Origin: Eleginops maclovinus
Lineage: Eukaryota; Chordata; Actinopteri; Perciformes; Eleginopidae
Direction of reading: 5' to 3'
Assembly: GCF_036324505.1 (NCBI RefSeq)
Contig: NC_086352.1
Coordinates: forward strand, 19,101,104 to 19,165,103
DNA: 64,000 nt
The position numbers were made by a program, and so were the translations under genes. The number at the start of each line of letters is the position of its first letter. The stretch's first letter is position 1. Below, piece by piece: positions 13,496 to 46,424 of this stretch. The notes beneath the pieces were generated by a model. It searched no databases. It had not been told where the DNA came from and saw only the letters and a program-made list of their open reading frames with translations.

Positions 13496-14550
13496 TATCC
13501 AGTGCGGAAAACATGTATTTACACATTAATCTTGCACAGCAGCTACAGTTGCTGAAGTATATTGTAAATAATCAGTGACACTAAGGAGCGCTGTAAGGAC
13601 CAAATCATTTTTAGTTTTAGGTGTCACACCTTTACAGAAGCACTGTCCTGAACACTAACTGAACATGTGTAATATTTCATAGCTTTGCCAGCATTTGTAT
13701 TGATTAATATAACAGAAGATTCTGCAGGTTAAATGCACTGAGATCTGTGATCTGTGAATGTGCCTGTGTTGACAGGAGGAAAAAACGGACAGTGAGATAC
13801 TCAAGATTAATACAATACTTAAGACATATTGTGCAAACCAATGAATTAGACTGCAAGTACAACAGGTCAAAGGACTAAATCAGTGAGTGAACTGTGGATG
13901 TATGATTGATGGTTTGGGCTATAATTTAACCAAGATCAAGAGCAATCTCGATGGGAAGTTCTTTAAGTGCTCAAAAAAAATGAAAGTTTCAACATCTGTG
14001 TAACATCTGAGGGCCACTGTGTGATATGATCCAAAGCTGCTGAACAGCTACTCAATGGACCTTGAAGTGAGATTGTTTGTTAAATAATTTTACCATCAAC
14101 CTTCATTTCCTCTTGTTTAAAAACTCATCTGACGACTTTGTTCCTGCTCCACTGGACTTTTTTGTCAATTATTTAGCTGTATTCCTGGTTCATCAACAAT
14201 GGGAAGGATGACCGACACAAACTGGAATTGTCATTGGATTGAAAGCAGAGACCAGAAGGAGGTTGATCTATATCTGACTTCCCCTTTGTCTCCAAGTTCA
14301 ATCACGCATTGGAATTCACAGTGATTAAAGTCCGGCACCAACTTTTATCGACCAGGAGCTCTGGGCCTCATGCTCAATACCCTTTGTCTGTCCAGCAGGC
14401 CATGAGTTAATGTGCTGAACAGTACAGCAGGAAGGTAAAGTAGGGAGACTGCACCAGATTGATCTGCTGCATCTCAGAGGACCGCAGGAAGCAAGCAAAC
14501 ACATCTGTGCTGTAAATTACGCTTCTTTATCCACCGAGCTCAAGTGTTAG

Positions 14551-14677
<127 letters not shown>

Positions 14678-17600
14678 AAAGACAATCTTGGGATGTTTTA
14701 TTTCTAGAGCTAGTTTATTATCACTGTTATTGTTTTTTATTCAGTTTTGCACAATGAACCCTTAAACAATACAAACCACTAAAAATGGTCTATGTTTTTA
14801 CACACATACAGTACACACTCTGTATGTGGATATGTATACAGAGTTAAACTTCAACACCTTGGTCTAGAGAGTGTAGAAACATACATTTGTGGAAACCGAA
14901 GTATTCAGAACACAGAAGTGATCCCTGACAATGCTCTGAGAACAAATCATCTCATATTGACCTGAATTAAACTGTGGGAGAAACAGTAAGACAGACAGAG
15001 GCAGTGACCTCTGCAGGCAGACAGACAACAAAACAGACAGACATATATGTGATCATAGGCTGGCTTTACAGATCTGTGCTCCTTTGTTCCAACTGGTCGA
15101 TCTGTTAATTGAACGCAGGCAACACAATGGATGGGGCTTGTTTTGTGACATTAAACAAGTAGTTTACACGGCTGGTAAATGCATATGGTTTTTGGTTTCA
15201 GGTTGGCACCACATTTGAACCCTGTAGGAATTTTAAAATAATAATAAACTGCATAGACACAATATGTTTTAGTTGTTGTATCAATAAAAGTAACAGAAGC
15301 TAGAATAAAATGTCCTTCTCTTGCCTTTTGTTGCGGTCACATATTCTACTGCAAGTGAAGACAACATTTATAAAAATCGTTTTAAACAATTACAATTATT
15401 TCCGACAGAACTCATTTTGTGTGATATAAGATTCCTGTCCTATATCATCTCAACCAGGACTTACAGCTTATCACATTAATATATAAATCTATTCAGAAGA
15501 GAGGTTGACATAAATAACAGAAAGGTTTTCCTTGGTGGTGTCCTGGTTCATGTCTATAAAATTAAACACCGTTGGTATCTGAGACCAAATCCGGATTTAT
15601 CTAATCTTTAACAATATAAATAATTACAAATAATTTCACATCAGTTTCTCTATTTTATGCATATGAGTACAATTCTGGATACAAACCAGCAACACTGGGC
15701 AAGAGCAGGTCAGATGTTCTTACGCATACATGGTTACATGACAACAAGATATTGGCATCATTTTCCCTTTAAGAATAAATAAAACTCTTTTGCCTGCAGT
15801 GCTGCAGGATCAAAGCTTACACTGTGAATCACAAACGTAAATGTTGTGCTTTTGATTTTATAATGCATGTCTCTGAAGCTTAGATAAAGATGTTTTTTAC
15901 TGACAAGCTGTTATTGACCATCATGTTTGACGCTAAGCTCACAGGGCAGGTTTTGGGGAGGGGTCTATCACCTGCATGTGCAGTAGTTTTGAGTCGAGAC
16001 CTTTTTTTGTTATTTCTGTGTCCGACTTAGGGATCACCCAGTGGCTTTAGAGAGTGTTGACAACCTTAGTACAGAACAGACATTGCCCTTAAGCAAAGAG
16101 GGTTTGCGAAGCTTGTCAGTTTTAAAGGTAACAGGAGTGACAGGATCTCACCCCAAGTCACTCGTTAGGATGACTGGTGGAAACAGGATGAGGATGTGGT
16201 GATAATCAGATATCAGCGAGAGCAAGACAGATTTATCAACGGAAAAAAAAGGTCTCTCAACCTATTTTCATCAATACACACCATCAAAACAGATTTGCCG
16301 ACAATGTGAGAAGGGACCATCAATAGCACCATATTGAGCTCACAACATTATTTTGTCATTATTCGTCTAAATATCACAGTGCTACCATCACACGTCCAAT
16401 AATGATAAACTAACACTTTTCATTTCAGCTTAAATAACACGTTAGCTTTTCGTTTCTCATGCAGATCTACTGTAGGGTTCTCTCTGCCTACTACCTTTAA
16501 ACACATTGGATTCAATCGGCTTTCATGACAGAGGTATATAAAATATAATACTGATCTCAAACATTAAAGTACATTTACATTAAATCACCATTTGACAAGA
16601 GTATAAATCACTTGCAAAATCTTTAAACTAAGCATTATTTGACATGTACAGTCATCGGGGTCTCAGAGCAGAACGACATAGAGATAAATGCATGGGAAAT
16701 GTAATCAATTCACAATCATATCTGATGATCATTTGGTGCCACAATGATCAATACCACATCATGTAAAGGTAATGTATTTCAAGCAGAGGTTTTAGGCTTT
16801 AGGCCAAAGATAAAATATTTCAGCTTTGACAGCATTGTATTTTTACATCCATGACAGACATTATACAGAAAGAGAATGTCAGTATAGCCAGTCTAACATG
16901 GTGCTTCTGATCTGGTTACCTGTGTTCAGTAAATGCACAAGACAGAGAATTGCACAGACAAATGTATAGTCTACAGTTAGAGACTTATACTGGCAATGCA
17001 AACCATATCCTGCACATGCCCAGCCCAGGATGCCTTTGTTGCGAGAATCTGAGCAGAAGTATGAATAATGTATTTGTATACATATGTAATACCTTTATTT
17101 CTTTCAGTAAACTATTGTCTCAGTTAACACATAATAAATTACTCTAACATTTTTTAAAAATCACAAAAATCATATTTTTCTGAAGCTCAAGATAACTTCT
17201 TTAATACATTTAGTCTAAAACCCAAAAATATTTGTTTATATTATATATGTTTATCATCAATTAGTATTTGAGAAATGTGTTGAATTGTTTATTAATTCGT
17301 CTGCTGATTCACTTACACATGTATTGAGGGAATAGATGTATTGAGTGAAAGGTTTTTAGTCATTTAGGTTTTACGTAGCAAGACGCATTAGCACAGAAGT
17401 CGAATCACTTCTAGGGTAATCCAGGCAGACTTTGGAAGGATTTATAGGATTTTACAGTAATCTTTGACTGAGATTTAAAAAAGACTGAAGTCTCCTTGTG
17501 AAGGTGATTTCCCTGAAGTTGACACATATTATGTTTTCTTAAGAATTGTTACTTTGTGTTTATGGCTAATCCCCACATCTTCGTTTTTGGGAAATTAAGG

Positions 17601-18202
17601 AGGCAGTTGATGTTTTCGGAGATATTGTCCCTTTCTGTTTCTAGCACAGCAGCCAAAAAGAGGGCAAATGTTTTTAATCCTGCCAACAATTTATTTTGTT
17701 TATGTTAAAAGGCATCCCATAACTGGGCATTAGCAGAATTTAAAGAGGGAAATGCTGTAAAATCCAAAAGGCCAAGTGTGGCTCACTAAGGATCAGAGAG
17801 TCCCTGAGCATACACTCTCCCTGTCCAAAGTTCAGGATTCCTTAATAGAGAAACAGAGGCTTGCTTACTGACAGGAGCTGAGTTTGGTGATGTAGCACTT
17901 CCCAAGGCTGCAAGATATATAAGACAAAGGCCCTTTAACACTGTGTCAGCGAAGGAATCATGTTCCTTTTGCTGATGGAGTTACAGCAGCCAGTCAGTCT
18001 CCAGTAAATCACACAAGTTCTAATATTAAACAGTAAAATGACAACCTGAACTATCAAAGTCTTATCACGTAAACATGATCGTCACTGCACCACATCCCCA
18101 GTGAATCAGGTTAAACAGTATGGCACTAAAACCTGTCAGATCCACGGGTGAGATGTGGGCAATTTCCTGCAGGATATTAACCCTAAATTACACCGAGGGA
18201 CA

Positions 18203-18243
18203 GAGGAAGGAAGGAAGGAAGGAAGGAGGGAAGGAAGAAAGAA
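18203..18243. repeat. (GGAA)n tetranucleotide tract
   Basis: GGAA units with one GGAG/GGGA interruption. It lies in the igdcc3 3' flank; repeated GGAA words can act as ETS-factor sites, but no function is shown here. Confidence 0.9.
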
Positions 18244-19947
18244 AAGCACACCACTTGTTTCCCCGGTGAAATTACTCTCAACAGTAAATACACTGATTAA
18301 GGCTGCAGCAGCCCTGGAGATTAAATATCACGTTGGTAGGTAATACATATACAAGCAGGAGACATTTAGGCTCAAGCATTTGTTCTGCTATTTTGACCAC
18401 TATTGTTTTTCCAACACTTGTGACATAATATTAACACCAGAGCGTACAATTAAATACAATACATGGATGCAGGGAAAACATCTGCAAACAAATCAGCATA
18501 GACAAATAAATTCATAAGGCATAACACCACAGTACCGATGACGATCACTACAATAGAAACTGTGTCTAATGCAGGTTTTCAAAATATACAAGGATGGCAG
18601 GTGATTCTCTGTGGGGACAGAAACAAATCTCAAAGGGAATGTCAATTCTTAATTTTCCAATTTCCTACATTTTCATTGCTCATTATGCTTCATTTATGTA
18701 ACACCTTCAAAATGGGAAAAACTGGAAAACCAACAAATGCTAACCTTGCTAGCTCGGCTGTCTCTCAGTACAGCAAAGAGTTTTTATCTTTTACAAACGC
18801 AACGCGGAGATAGCTAGCTGTTAGCCAAGGCAGCTGACGGAAATACACCAAACAACGTTTTGGATTTAACACTAAAAGGGTATATTAAGGTAAAGGTGTT
18901 GATGCCATTTAAAGTGCAACTTAATATTAGCTCTCTGAAGTGAGGCAAAAGAAGCATTTAGGCCAACACTGCAAACTTAGAACAAATTACACATTGCCAA
19001 ATTTTGATACTTCTGAGCTTATTTTTGCTAAGTGAAAAATGTTGCACCTGTCGGAAATTCCCAATATTTTTACCATAAATATAGTATAGTTGAGGTAATA
19101 ACAAATGAACCTGAGGTTAATGAGCAAGAAAGGAATTAATTGAATTGTGTGTTGGAGTTGTAAGTGTCACCCACGTTTTCCAGTTCTTATTCAGTGATTA
19201 ACTTTCAACGGAGAATACAAAGTCAAACACCTTGAAGGCTTGTGATATGAAAAAAAAAGTAAGAAAATAACACATTCACATCACTTGAAACTAAGCCAGA
19301 AATGTAACTGTTTTTTTAATAGTTAGTGCACGAGATAAAAGTCCTGAAAAAGTTCTCCCTCCTTCTGTGTGTTTGTGTACAGTATGTTACCCTTTTTTGT
19401 CTGTCCGGCATGTGGCGACAATTGCAATATAGATATGTACATTTATATATAAGTATGTGTGTATTATTCTAATCCTTTGTTCATACTCTGTGTCTTTCCT
19501 TCATTAAGACCTGAGAGAAAGGCCAAAAACAGGGTTGAGGTAGGTAACCATGATGCATCAGAGCAAGTCTTGTAAAGTATGTGACGACACAGAGACACAG
19601 AGAGCCGGGGAGAGAAGCCCTGTGATTGAAGAGTCACCCTCACCGTGCGCTACAGTGCATCTGTGATCATCAACATCCAGCGATATTATAGACATGGTAT
19701 TTCTGACGCACTTAAACCAGTCAGTGTTAAGATGAGGGAGGAGGCTGAGCAGCAGTTGTGTTTTTTGAGGAAGAGAGTAACAATAATCAAGCACAGTCTC
19801 CGGGGCACCATAAGTCTGAAGGGCTACTACTTTGTCTAAAAAAGGAGGCAGATAATGTGACATGAAAATAACATCACTATAATAAGAGCACTGCAGCAAA
19901 AACATATCCAGAATGAGGTTAGACACACACTGCTGCCAATTCAAATC

Positions 19948-20561
19948 AAAGGAACAGTTTTGAGAAACACGCTTACTCGTTTTTTGATCAGGTAAGAGAA
20001 CACCAATACAACTCTCACATCTGTCCACTAAATGTCATGAATAGTTGTGTTAATGAACACAGTCAAGAAAAAATCCAACATATAGTCCCCCATAAAAAGT
20101 AAATTAATTTAGCTATATATACAGATAAAGAAAATGTGTTTTTCCTAACATCGAACACTAAGGATGAATCTAGAGCTGGGAAGAAATTAAGATAGCTAAG
20201 CATAAACACTTGAATGAGGGGAAACCTTGCTCTAACCATGTGAATGGCCGTAATTGGGCGGGAGATTAATGTGATTGGTTGTTGGTCGCGTTAACCCCAA
20301 GCGACAGACACGCCCACCAGCAATCGCCAACGCAACAGAACCGTGTGTTCACTGCGTAATGCCCTAGTTAATACTCATTTGTTTGATTTGTGCCCAAACA
20401 GTAGTGAAAATATTATTATGGGGAAATGATGTGCTTCACTGTACATGCTAAGCTAGTGCTAAGCTAGGCTAATCGTCTAGCAGCCGTAGCTTCTTGGATG
20501 AAACAAGAGTGGTTTTATGCGTCTGTCAGCAATAAGCGTATTTGCCAGAACTATTCCTTTA
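19948..20561. mobile_element. Nonautonomous element with long imperfect terminal inverted repeats
   Basis: The left end begins aaaggaacagttttgagaaa and runs on through an acgcttactcg block and ACTCTCA. The right end, read on the minus strand, begins aaaggaatagttctggcaaa, then tacgcttattg and ccactctt. The two ends are clearly related inverted arms of about 100 bp around a unique centre, and the right arm adds repeated gctaagct words. From memory this end motif (a fast-evolving aaaggaacagtt...aatacgctta block) is dispersed in many fish genomes. No coding capacity and no clear target-site duplication were seen. Class is uncertain (MITE-like DNA transposon is most likely). Confidence 0.65.
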
Positions 20562-21539
20562 CGTTTGACAAAAATCATATACCTATGAAAACATTCATTC
20601 CATCCATAAAACATATCTGCATACAAACTCAAACAAATCCACACAATCCAATCACAGCGCTAATTTCAGACACACGTATGATGTCTGCATATTATATTAT
20701 TTTGCCTGTTGTCCAATTGAACATTATGTAATATGAGCAGTGAAGAGCCCTGAAAATATCATTAGCAATGCAGTGTATCTCTAACGCTCTTTTCATTCAA
20801 CAAAAAGAAAAGAAGCTCACAATGGAACAACATAATTCATACCTAACATACTGTAATTCATACAACAGTGTTATCAGTCTGTCAACTAGCATGAGGTACT
20901 GACATTGTATCTACAAACACCATATTCATCAACAGAGGGAAACAAGGATTTCAGAGGGGAGAGAAAAGAGGGTTTTTCATTATGCAATAAACAGACAAAC
21001 AACAACAACAACAGCGACAACATTAACATTGTTATCTTGAGGTAGAACATTAACTTCAGCATTTGGAAGTGCTTTATGTTGGATACTCGTTTTTTGTTCG
21101 TTTTGCTTCAACAAGCAGTAGGAGAGAGACGATTGTTGACATCTGAGGTAGTGCGGCACGTGACCCTGATCTTGTAATTGTTTAACCAATCAGTTCCTCC
21201 GCATGTAACGTATTTGTGAGCACAGGGGAAGGTCATGTCCCCAAAAACTTCCAGCAACACATTCATTCCGGCTGAGGTAGGTTTTTGTTGAATCGTAAGG
21301 TTCACACAGTCAAGTCTAGAGCCTGTATGAAGGCCAAGAACTCATTTAAAATGTTGATATCACTGAAACAAAGTCCTGGGACAGAATATATCGAGTCCCT
21401 GGACGAAGGCTGAGGTCTTCTGTGAGCGATAAGGTGGAATCATTGGTAGTGAGAGCAGGCAGCAGGAGTCTTTGACATCCACAGAAAAGTAGAGATAAGA
21501 CCAATAACTTATAACCACTTTGACATATAGGTGATAAAG

Positions 21540-21565
21540 ATATATATGTATATATATATATTTAT
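21540..21565. repeat. (AT)n-rich tract
   Basis: Alternating TATATATGTATATATATATA in the presumed igdcc3 3' UTR, about 350 bp after the stop codon. Confidence 0.85.
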
Positions 21566-21907
21566 AAACTTAAAAATAAAATCATCATTGTATAACAAGG
21601 ACATTCTGGGGCCTCTATTCTGTGTGCTACCCAACACCAGAAAATTAACAAAAGACCAAATTGTAAAAAATAAAGAGTGTTTCTCTGGCCTGTCTGGCTA
21701 GAAAGAGCCAACCCTCAGAAGAGGGCTCAGGCAGAAAACACTCTGATATACTGTCCTAGATCCTCTAGAACTTCTTAACTTACTAATAAAAAACATCTTT
21801 GCACAAAAGCAAAAACTACTTTGAAAGGAAACACTTGTCAACCTGAGTGAGAGAAGAGTTTAAGTGGACACTGTGGACAGCATCGTGTGAGTGGCCATCG
21901 TACGTGA

Positions 21908-40301
<18,394 letters not shown>

Positions 40302-40617
40302 TTAATTCGTAAACATCACACAACAGCAAGCCTGGCAGCTTACAGGGAAGCGCTATTTCTGCAAGAACACACAGCTCCACACGCAGCAACTTTTTATAGA
40401 CCAAGAAAATATGGAGTATTTCCTTCACACATTAATTATGTCCTTCCCAATCGTGTCTATACAGTATATCTGCAAGGGTAAAGTAAAAGAGCTTCACAAG
40501 CTGTGTGAAGGGGCAATGAGGAAATGCATTCACAAGCTCAAGATAAGAGATAATGATCCCCAGGATGTGAAAACTGATTAGCTGAAAAGTATACAAGTGT
40601 AGGAATGTTGTATTTTT

Positions 40618-40688
40618 CATTTTTGTAAAGTACTTTGAGTTGCCTTGTGTTGAAAGGTGCAATATAAATAAACTTGCCTTGCCTATTT
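40618..40688 (+). mobile_element. L2/V-SINE-like 3' tail
   Basis: Contains ttgtaaagtactttgagttg, then gaaaggtgcaatataaataa and a short (TTGCC) repeat. This matches the widespread fish retroposon tail of the form GTAAAGCACTTTG...GCTATATAAATAAA. Only the tail is recognisable. Confidence 0.6.
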
Positions 40689-43600
40689 AGGACACAAGCA
40701 TTATCTTTGAACAGCACTTGACATAAAGTGCACACTGCTAGCGTTTCTCGCCAAAGTTCTAAAACGATAAATGAATATACAGTGTGGTGAAGATGAGAAG
40801 GAATAATACTGCCAGCTGTAAAGTATTGATTTAAAGTCATTTATCTTCTTTGCCTTTTAATGGATAGAAATATTGGATACAAACATTTTGTGCAGAAAGA
40901 TATACAGCTTGTGTGCCTACAAGATTGAAGGTGGAGGACACTTATATTGACATCCAAGGTCATTATAATAATGCCTTGAACACTCCTTAGACACTAAAGA
41001 GCAATATTACTACCCATTCTTCGAAGGACTATTGTGTGAAAATTAGACTTTATAAAACGTTTTCTTTTTAAACAAATGGTGAGAAATATTGTTACCTCGT
41101 ACTGAGGTTGAGTTATCGCATTGTTAGACATTTTTAATTGAAGCAAGTTACTTGGTGACAGAAGTAGCTTGCGAAAAAAGAGATTATTTTTCTATAAATG
41201 TAACAATATAGCTTCTTCTTTCAAAAGGAATATCTAATCAGTGATTTTTGATCTAAAAGTTATTCTAAGCCTTTATAAAGAAACACGTTCTAGCTATAGG
41301 AGCATCTCATATACAACTCTATCTGACTCATCAGGTGCTCAAGGTGATCTCTACATACCGATATAAATGTAAAGTACGGGGAGTATGGATTCACTGCCAT
41401 ATGTTGACATTCAGCATGTAGGCATGTTTTTAAAGATGCATAACACAAACAAAGATAACAAACACACACACATTGCTACATAGCATAACTAGTATCGATA
41501 TCCCTTCAGAGATCCTCACTCAGCTGCACTTCACATATATACTGGTGGCAGAACAAAAGCATCATCGAAGGTGGAGCCAGCGACAAACTCAATTAAAGAA
41601 AGGCCCTCTCTTCAACAATTCTCCCTCCTTCTACAACACAAGTGTACTCATTTCAATGTCAACCTTAATTAACTAGGACAGAGGAGGACTTATCTGAACA
41701 CTGTTAGGATAACAAGAGGGACGGACCCTTATTATTTCATAACCTCATGCCCTTCCTAACCTGTAGCCGGCGTCAATTCATTACTTGCAGAACGAGGAGG
41801 GAGTTTATTTATGACTCACAGCTACTTGTTTACTGTTTGTCTTTTCCTTTATTTCTAATTGAGTTGCCCCTTGTCTGTATTGTGTACTTCAGACAGGTAT
41901 CTACTGGTAATGCATGTAAATCTCTACTTACTTATCATTCCTATTTAGAAAGGGGATAACAAAGAGACAGCACAATATATGTCCGATTGGAAATAAAACC
42001 AAACCATCAAAAATAGTTGTTAATGGACCAAGAGTGGCAGTACTTTAGACCCATGTGTCTGCAACAGTGGTCTAGCACTGCAATTATTCCATTTAGGAGC
42101 CTAATAAGAAGCGAGGCATTCTCCAACACGACTTGACCTTAGATCTGTGATTGGATGTATGGCGCTGTAATATAAACATTTAAACATGTTATTTTAGTAT
42201 TCTTCCAGCAGTGACAGCTTCACTTCCTACGCTACAAGATCTCTTTGAGAGAAGAGATAGCACGTCCACTTGTTTCCACTGGCTCAATTACGCCCCAAAA
42301 AATCAAGACTGTTACTCAGCCTGACAGGGTCTCATATTTTTCCTTTGGCCCCTGTACTATGAGGCCACACTTAAATACTTAATATATCTTACTGGGGTAA
42401 TTCAGCTTAAGTGCCTATCTCAGGGGCCCAACTGAATTTTTCCACCTGGGACCCACAACCTTCTAGCCATAAAACATTTTAGGCTAACCTCCCTGTGAAG
42501 TTTAGACAGCCTAAAAGTCACAGAGAACATTTACCACATTTTATCACCAAATGAGTATTATAGCACATATACTGTTTAGACACTTTAGATAATCACAGTT
42601 TTCTTTAACCACGGTGAACTGCGAGCCCTAGGCATTTCAATTATTTCACTTCAATTTAAAGTGTAAAACACCAAACACAATTTCAAACAAATTATTGTAT
42701 ATCTCACAAGACAGTTTATTGGCCTGTAAGAATATTTTCATGGGTTCTCACTTCTATTCGTGACGAGCTGACAAAAGCAATCAGAAATACTTTATGTATA
42801 GGCTTGCAGTAACACGGGGCCCGGGGCAGAGACCGACAGAGTGAAGCGTCGAATCAAAGCCCTGAAGGCATTGTCACTGCAGAAAGGTTAGGAGCAGAGA
42901 AACAGCTAGGAACCCTTCAAAAAATAATAGTGACTGACAGATCTGATCAAAGATGCTCGCTGACTTGGAATACAGTCCTAAATTGAGATACAAACTTGCT
43001 GCTGTTTTTACTTTCCATGTGTACTGGGAACACTGGGGACATGGAGAAAGAAACACAATTGCACTTGAATGCTTAAGAACAAAGGAGTTAAAAAGGAGGA
43101 CCAGCGCCTATGGGAGCTTTCTTGTGAATCTCTGCCAAGTAGTCATGGTGTCCGCTGATCTGGCTGTTGTGTGTCCACTGACTAAACCCCCCTAACGGGC
43201 CCCACCCTTGGCCTTCATGCATAAAACATGGCTTCTCTTAAGAGGCCCACACCCCTGAGCCTATCGACGCACTCGTAGAATCAGGCACAATCTGAGAAAT
43301 CACAATAGGGTTACATACACAGATAAACACTTACAGAAGCATAGAGAGACTTGTTAACCATCTGTGCTGGATGCAGAGGAAAACAGCCGTTCCTAATCTA
43401 CATTGTGCATGTCGCTTTTCATTGTTGGAGAGGTTGCAGAGTCAATCTAAAGTCCTACAGCTCAGCTACAGCACAGACAAATAAACATATGCAAAGAGCT
43501 GCTTCAACAGTAACAAACAACCATATCGATCCCCCTTCTGCTGCAGGAGAAGACAGACACACACACGAGGAACTCTCACTCACCCCGACACATAGCGCTA

Positions 43601-44719
43601 ACCAACAAGCTCCTCTACTGTTTTTCACTCTTTGCTAAGTGTTGACAGACACATGATTAAAGACTGTCCAGTACCAGCGTGAGGCTGCTGGCTTAAATTG
43701 AGCAGGTCTAATTATTGCAATAATGGAGAGAATGGTTGGGGTGCATACTAAAAAGAAATCCATACATACAAGTGCGCAATTGCTCCCCGAACATATGTCT
43801 GACAGTTCCTCCGTGACTCTGAGTGAGTGAGTAATATGAGTTAAGGTCACAGACACAAAGTGTGAAGTGTGGTGATTTTGACAGCTAGCTGGGCAGTAAA
43901 CCAGGTTGTGTCAAAACCCTGGTCATCTAATAATAGGTATCAAGTCAGGAGCACACCTGCAAGTGTGTTTCAATTAATGACCAAAAGTTCAGGAAACATC
44001 ATCAGGCAAAGATGTTGTTTTAGTAAAATTTAGGTCAACATGTCACATCATGAAAAGTCACAAACCAATACGAAGGATGAAATACAAATCCAAGCACTGA
44101 TTATTGGGTTCGAGAGCCAGTGCGGAGCTTAGAAGGCAGTCGATGTTGATGAATTTCCCAATCCTTCATTTTCACAGTGCTGAATATCTAGGATGGCTGA
44201 TTTTTTTTCTTTTCCCATTGAGGCAACTCAGATTTATCTAATGAAGAAATGTAGATTAAATGGTGATTATGTGAATGACCTCTTGCTGCATTATTTTTTC
44301 CCTAATAGCTCAAAACTAATGATCCGTCTTTGTATTGCTCAGTTAAACACGCACACCAGAGAATAATTAAGAAGGTGATTAAAAGCCCAAACTGTGCGGT
44401 TTCCTGTGACGACAATGTCCAAATCGACCAATCTGAGGAAACACTTCCATGTTTTTTTACAAATACATTTGTTTCCTGGGGATGATTCATTGACATGACG
44501 GAGGTAATGACGCCAAGAGAAGGACATGCATCCTACGGCACCATTCAAACGCGCAGCTATGGTGCAAGGCTTTAGTGAGCCCCTATGTTAGAAATGTCAT
44601 TCCCTCCCTCACACCTTCGCTTGCCTCCAGCCCCCCCCATTCTCACATTTTCAGCCGTTTTCTCGATACTTCATCGCACACCTCGCCCCACCCCCACAAG
44701 CCCTCTCAGGCCTGTGACA

Positions 44720-45180
44720 TCATTAGGTACATGTTGTTCAAGCAGTGGTGATGACTACCGTACCCACCCCACCCCCACTTCGGTAAACCAGTAAAATAGA
44801 GATGAGGCTCATAAATAATGGAGTTGGTGTACGGTGCTATTCCAGCATGGAGAGCCCACACTTCAGCAGCCTTTAAATAGGCATCCCTGAAATAGCAGGC
44901 CCTGTGCTGGGACCCTAGAGATGGCATTTTAATGCAGATGTGATATTTTATTGGCTCCCTGCCCCAATAGGCCCCCTCCCCCACCCTCCCCAAAGCCTGG
45001 GCACTGCTGTGATCAATCTGCTGGTTCGCGGTGCGTGATGCTTATCACCTACGAAAGGAAGGGCTGCACATGCGTGGGCTGTCTCTGGCACACATTAATT
45101 TGCCTCCTTTAAATGCTTTGGCACATCAACACCTTCCTGTCATTACCTGCATGAGCCAAAGCATCAGTTAAGCTGCATTT
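44720..45180. promoter_or_regulatory. Candidate regulatory element in presumed 5' intron
   Basis: Balanced-composition unique DNA with TTTAATGCAGATG, ATTTTATTGGC (inverted CCAAT core) and CACATTAATTTGCC followed by CTTTAAATGC. No coding sense on either strand. Its texture differs from the AT-rich surroundings. Confidence 0.25.
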
Positions 45181-46424
45181 CTGCGCTTTAACGCTCTACT
45201 GGCAGAAGTAAGGATTCACATGAAAAACCAGACCTATTGGACATTGGTCACACTCAAATATACCCATAATATGTCTAATACAGCAGGCCAATGCAAACAT
45301 GCTCTATTATGTAAATGTAAGCTTTAAACTTACATTGTTACAATGCCTGTCATGTTAAGCACTATCTGGCACATGTGGAGTTGAGTACAAACTTTGCATT
45401 TACATATATCCGGCATGAACGGTCTATTTGAATGCAACTGAACAATAAACTGTTCACTTTAGTTTTTGCCATCTTCTATTATAAAAAGTAAAAACTAAGT
45501 TTAAAGGAGCCAGATGAAATGTCAGGTGATCATAGTGATAGGGCTATCAATGTTGAATCAAAATGCATGGCATCCAAAAGCAATAGAGACACTTTACTTA
45601 AAAATGACAACCTCATGGTGACATTAGAGGAAAGAGGATCAAGATATAAAGATTAATCAGTTGGAAAGCATTTATGTCTGTACGAAATGTTAAATTAATC
45701 ATCCAATAGTCTGGTCCAGAGTGATGCAACAACTGACCGACTTCGGTCTGCATTATTTCTTTTAAGGTTTTAAAAATACTGTAATAATACTGACTGGTGT
45801 GCCCCTACCATATGTAAAAAAGAGAAACATTGAGAAAACGCAGCATATAATGCAATCAAATACCAACTTTTTGTGCATTTCAAAACACTTATCAGATAAA
45901 TGTAAACCAAAGAATGCTGTAGTGTGTCCACAGATTTTCTTACCCTTCTTTCACTTGTCTTTGGTGATTTCCTCATATTTGGTTACATATAAACTAACAT
46001 CTGATCATGAAAGATTTTCTTACTTCCCCTCTCGCATAACAAAATTGTTTTGACTGGGACTGAATTGCCTTTTCTGCTTGTGTTGCAGGCTTGTTTGCAT
46101 TAGGCTTCCCCATGGTGTGATTGTCCTTAGTCTGTGGTGTTGATCAATACGGTAGAGCCTGTGTCCAGTAAGTTAAATATAGTAAGATTGATGGCTGCTA
46201 TTAAGACTCCCTGTCGAAGGTTGAGGGAGCAGCAATGCTACAATAGTTACCACTCACAATGATGCCTGACATTTCTTTTCTGTTTAACCATAAAAGTTAA
46301 TGAGCGGCAATGATATGCATAGTGACCCAAAAAATAGAAACCCCTGCATACAAGGCGATCTAACATGACACTGTTGTAATTAAAACTACCTTTGTGAAGA
46401 CACACACGAATGTTTAAACATTTA

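Larger units (their letters stand above)
14680..21907 (-). other. igdcc3 3' UTR and downstream flank, boundary not defined
   Basis: Immediately downstream of the igdcc3 stop codon, with no coding exon recognised. The minus-strand message should continue from 21907 leftwards. Candidate AATAAA signals on the minus strand (TTTATT on plus) occur near 17690, 17275 and 17092, none clearly preferred over others. The stretch includes an AT tract (21540-21565), a GGAA tract (18203-18243) and a nonautonomous repeat element (19948-20561). The UTR length cannot be set from sequence alone. Confidence 0.4.

Noticed and set aside
19558..20028. 156-codon minus open frame, and a weak reverse-transcriptase-like read on plus (about 19700-19800, with QQLCFLRK)
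   Set aside because: The minus frame runs into the arm of a repeat element and has no domain. The plus similarity to LINE motifs is one short word only, too little to call.
43255..43285. Minus-strand YECV word resembling the Ig F strand, tested as the missing Ig1 exon
   Set aside because: A stop codon lies immediately upstream in the same frame and no Ig B-strand cysteine or core tryptophan precedes it.
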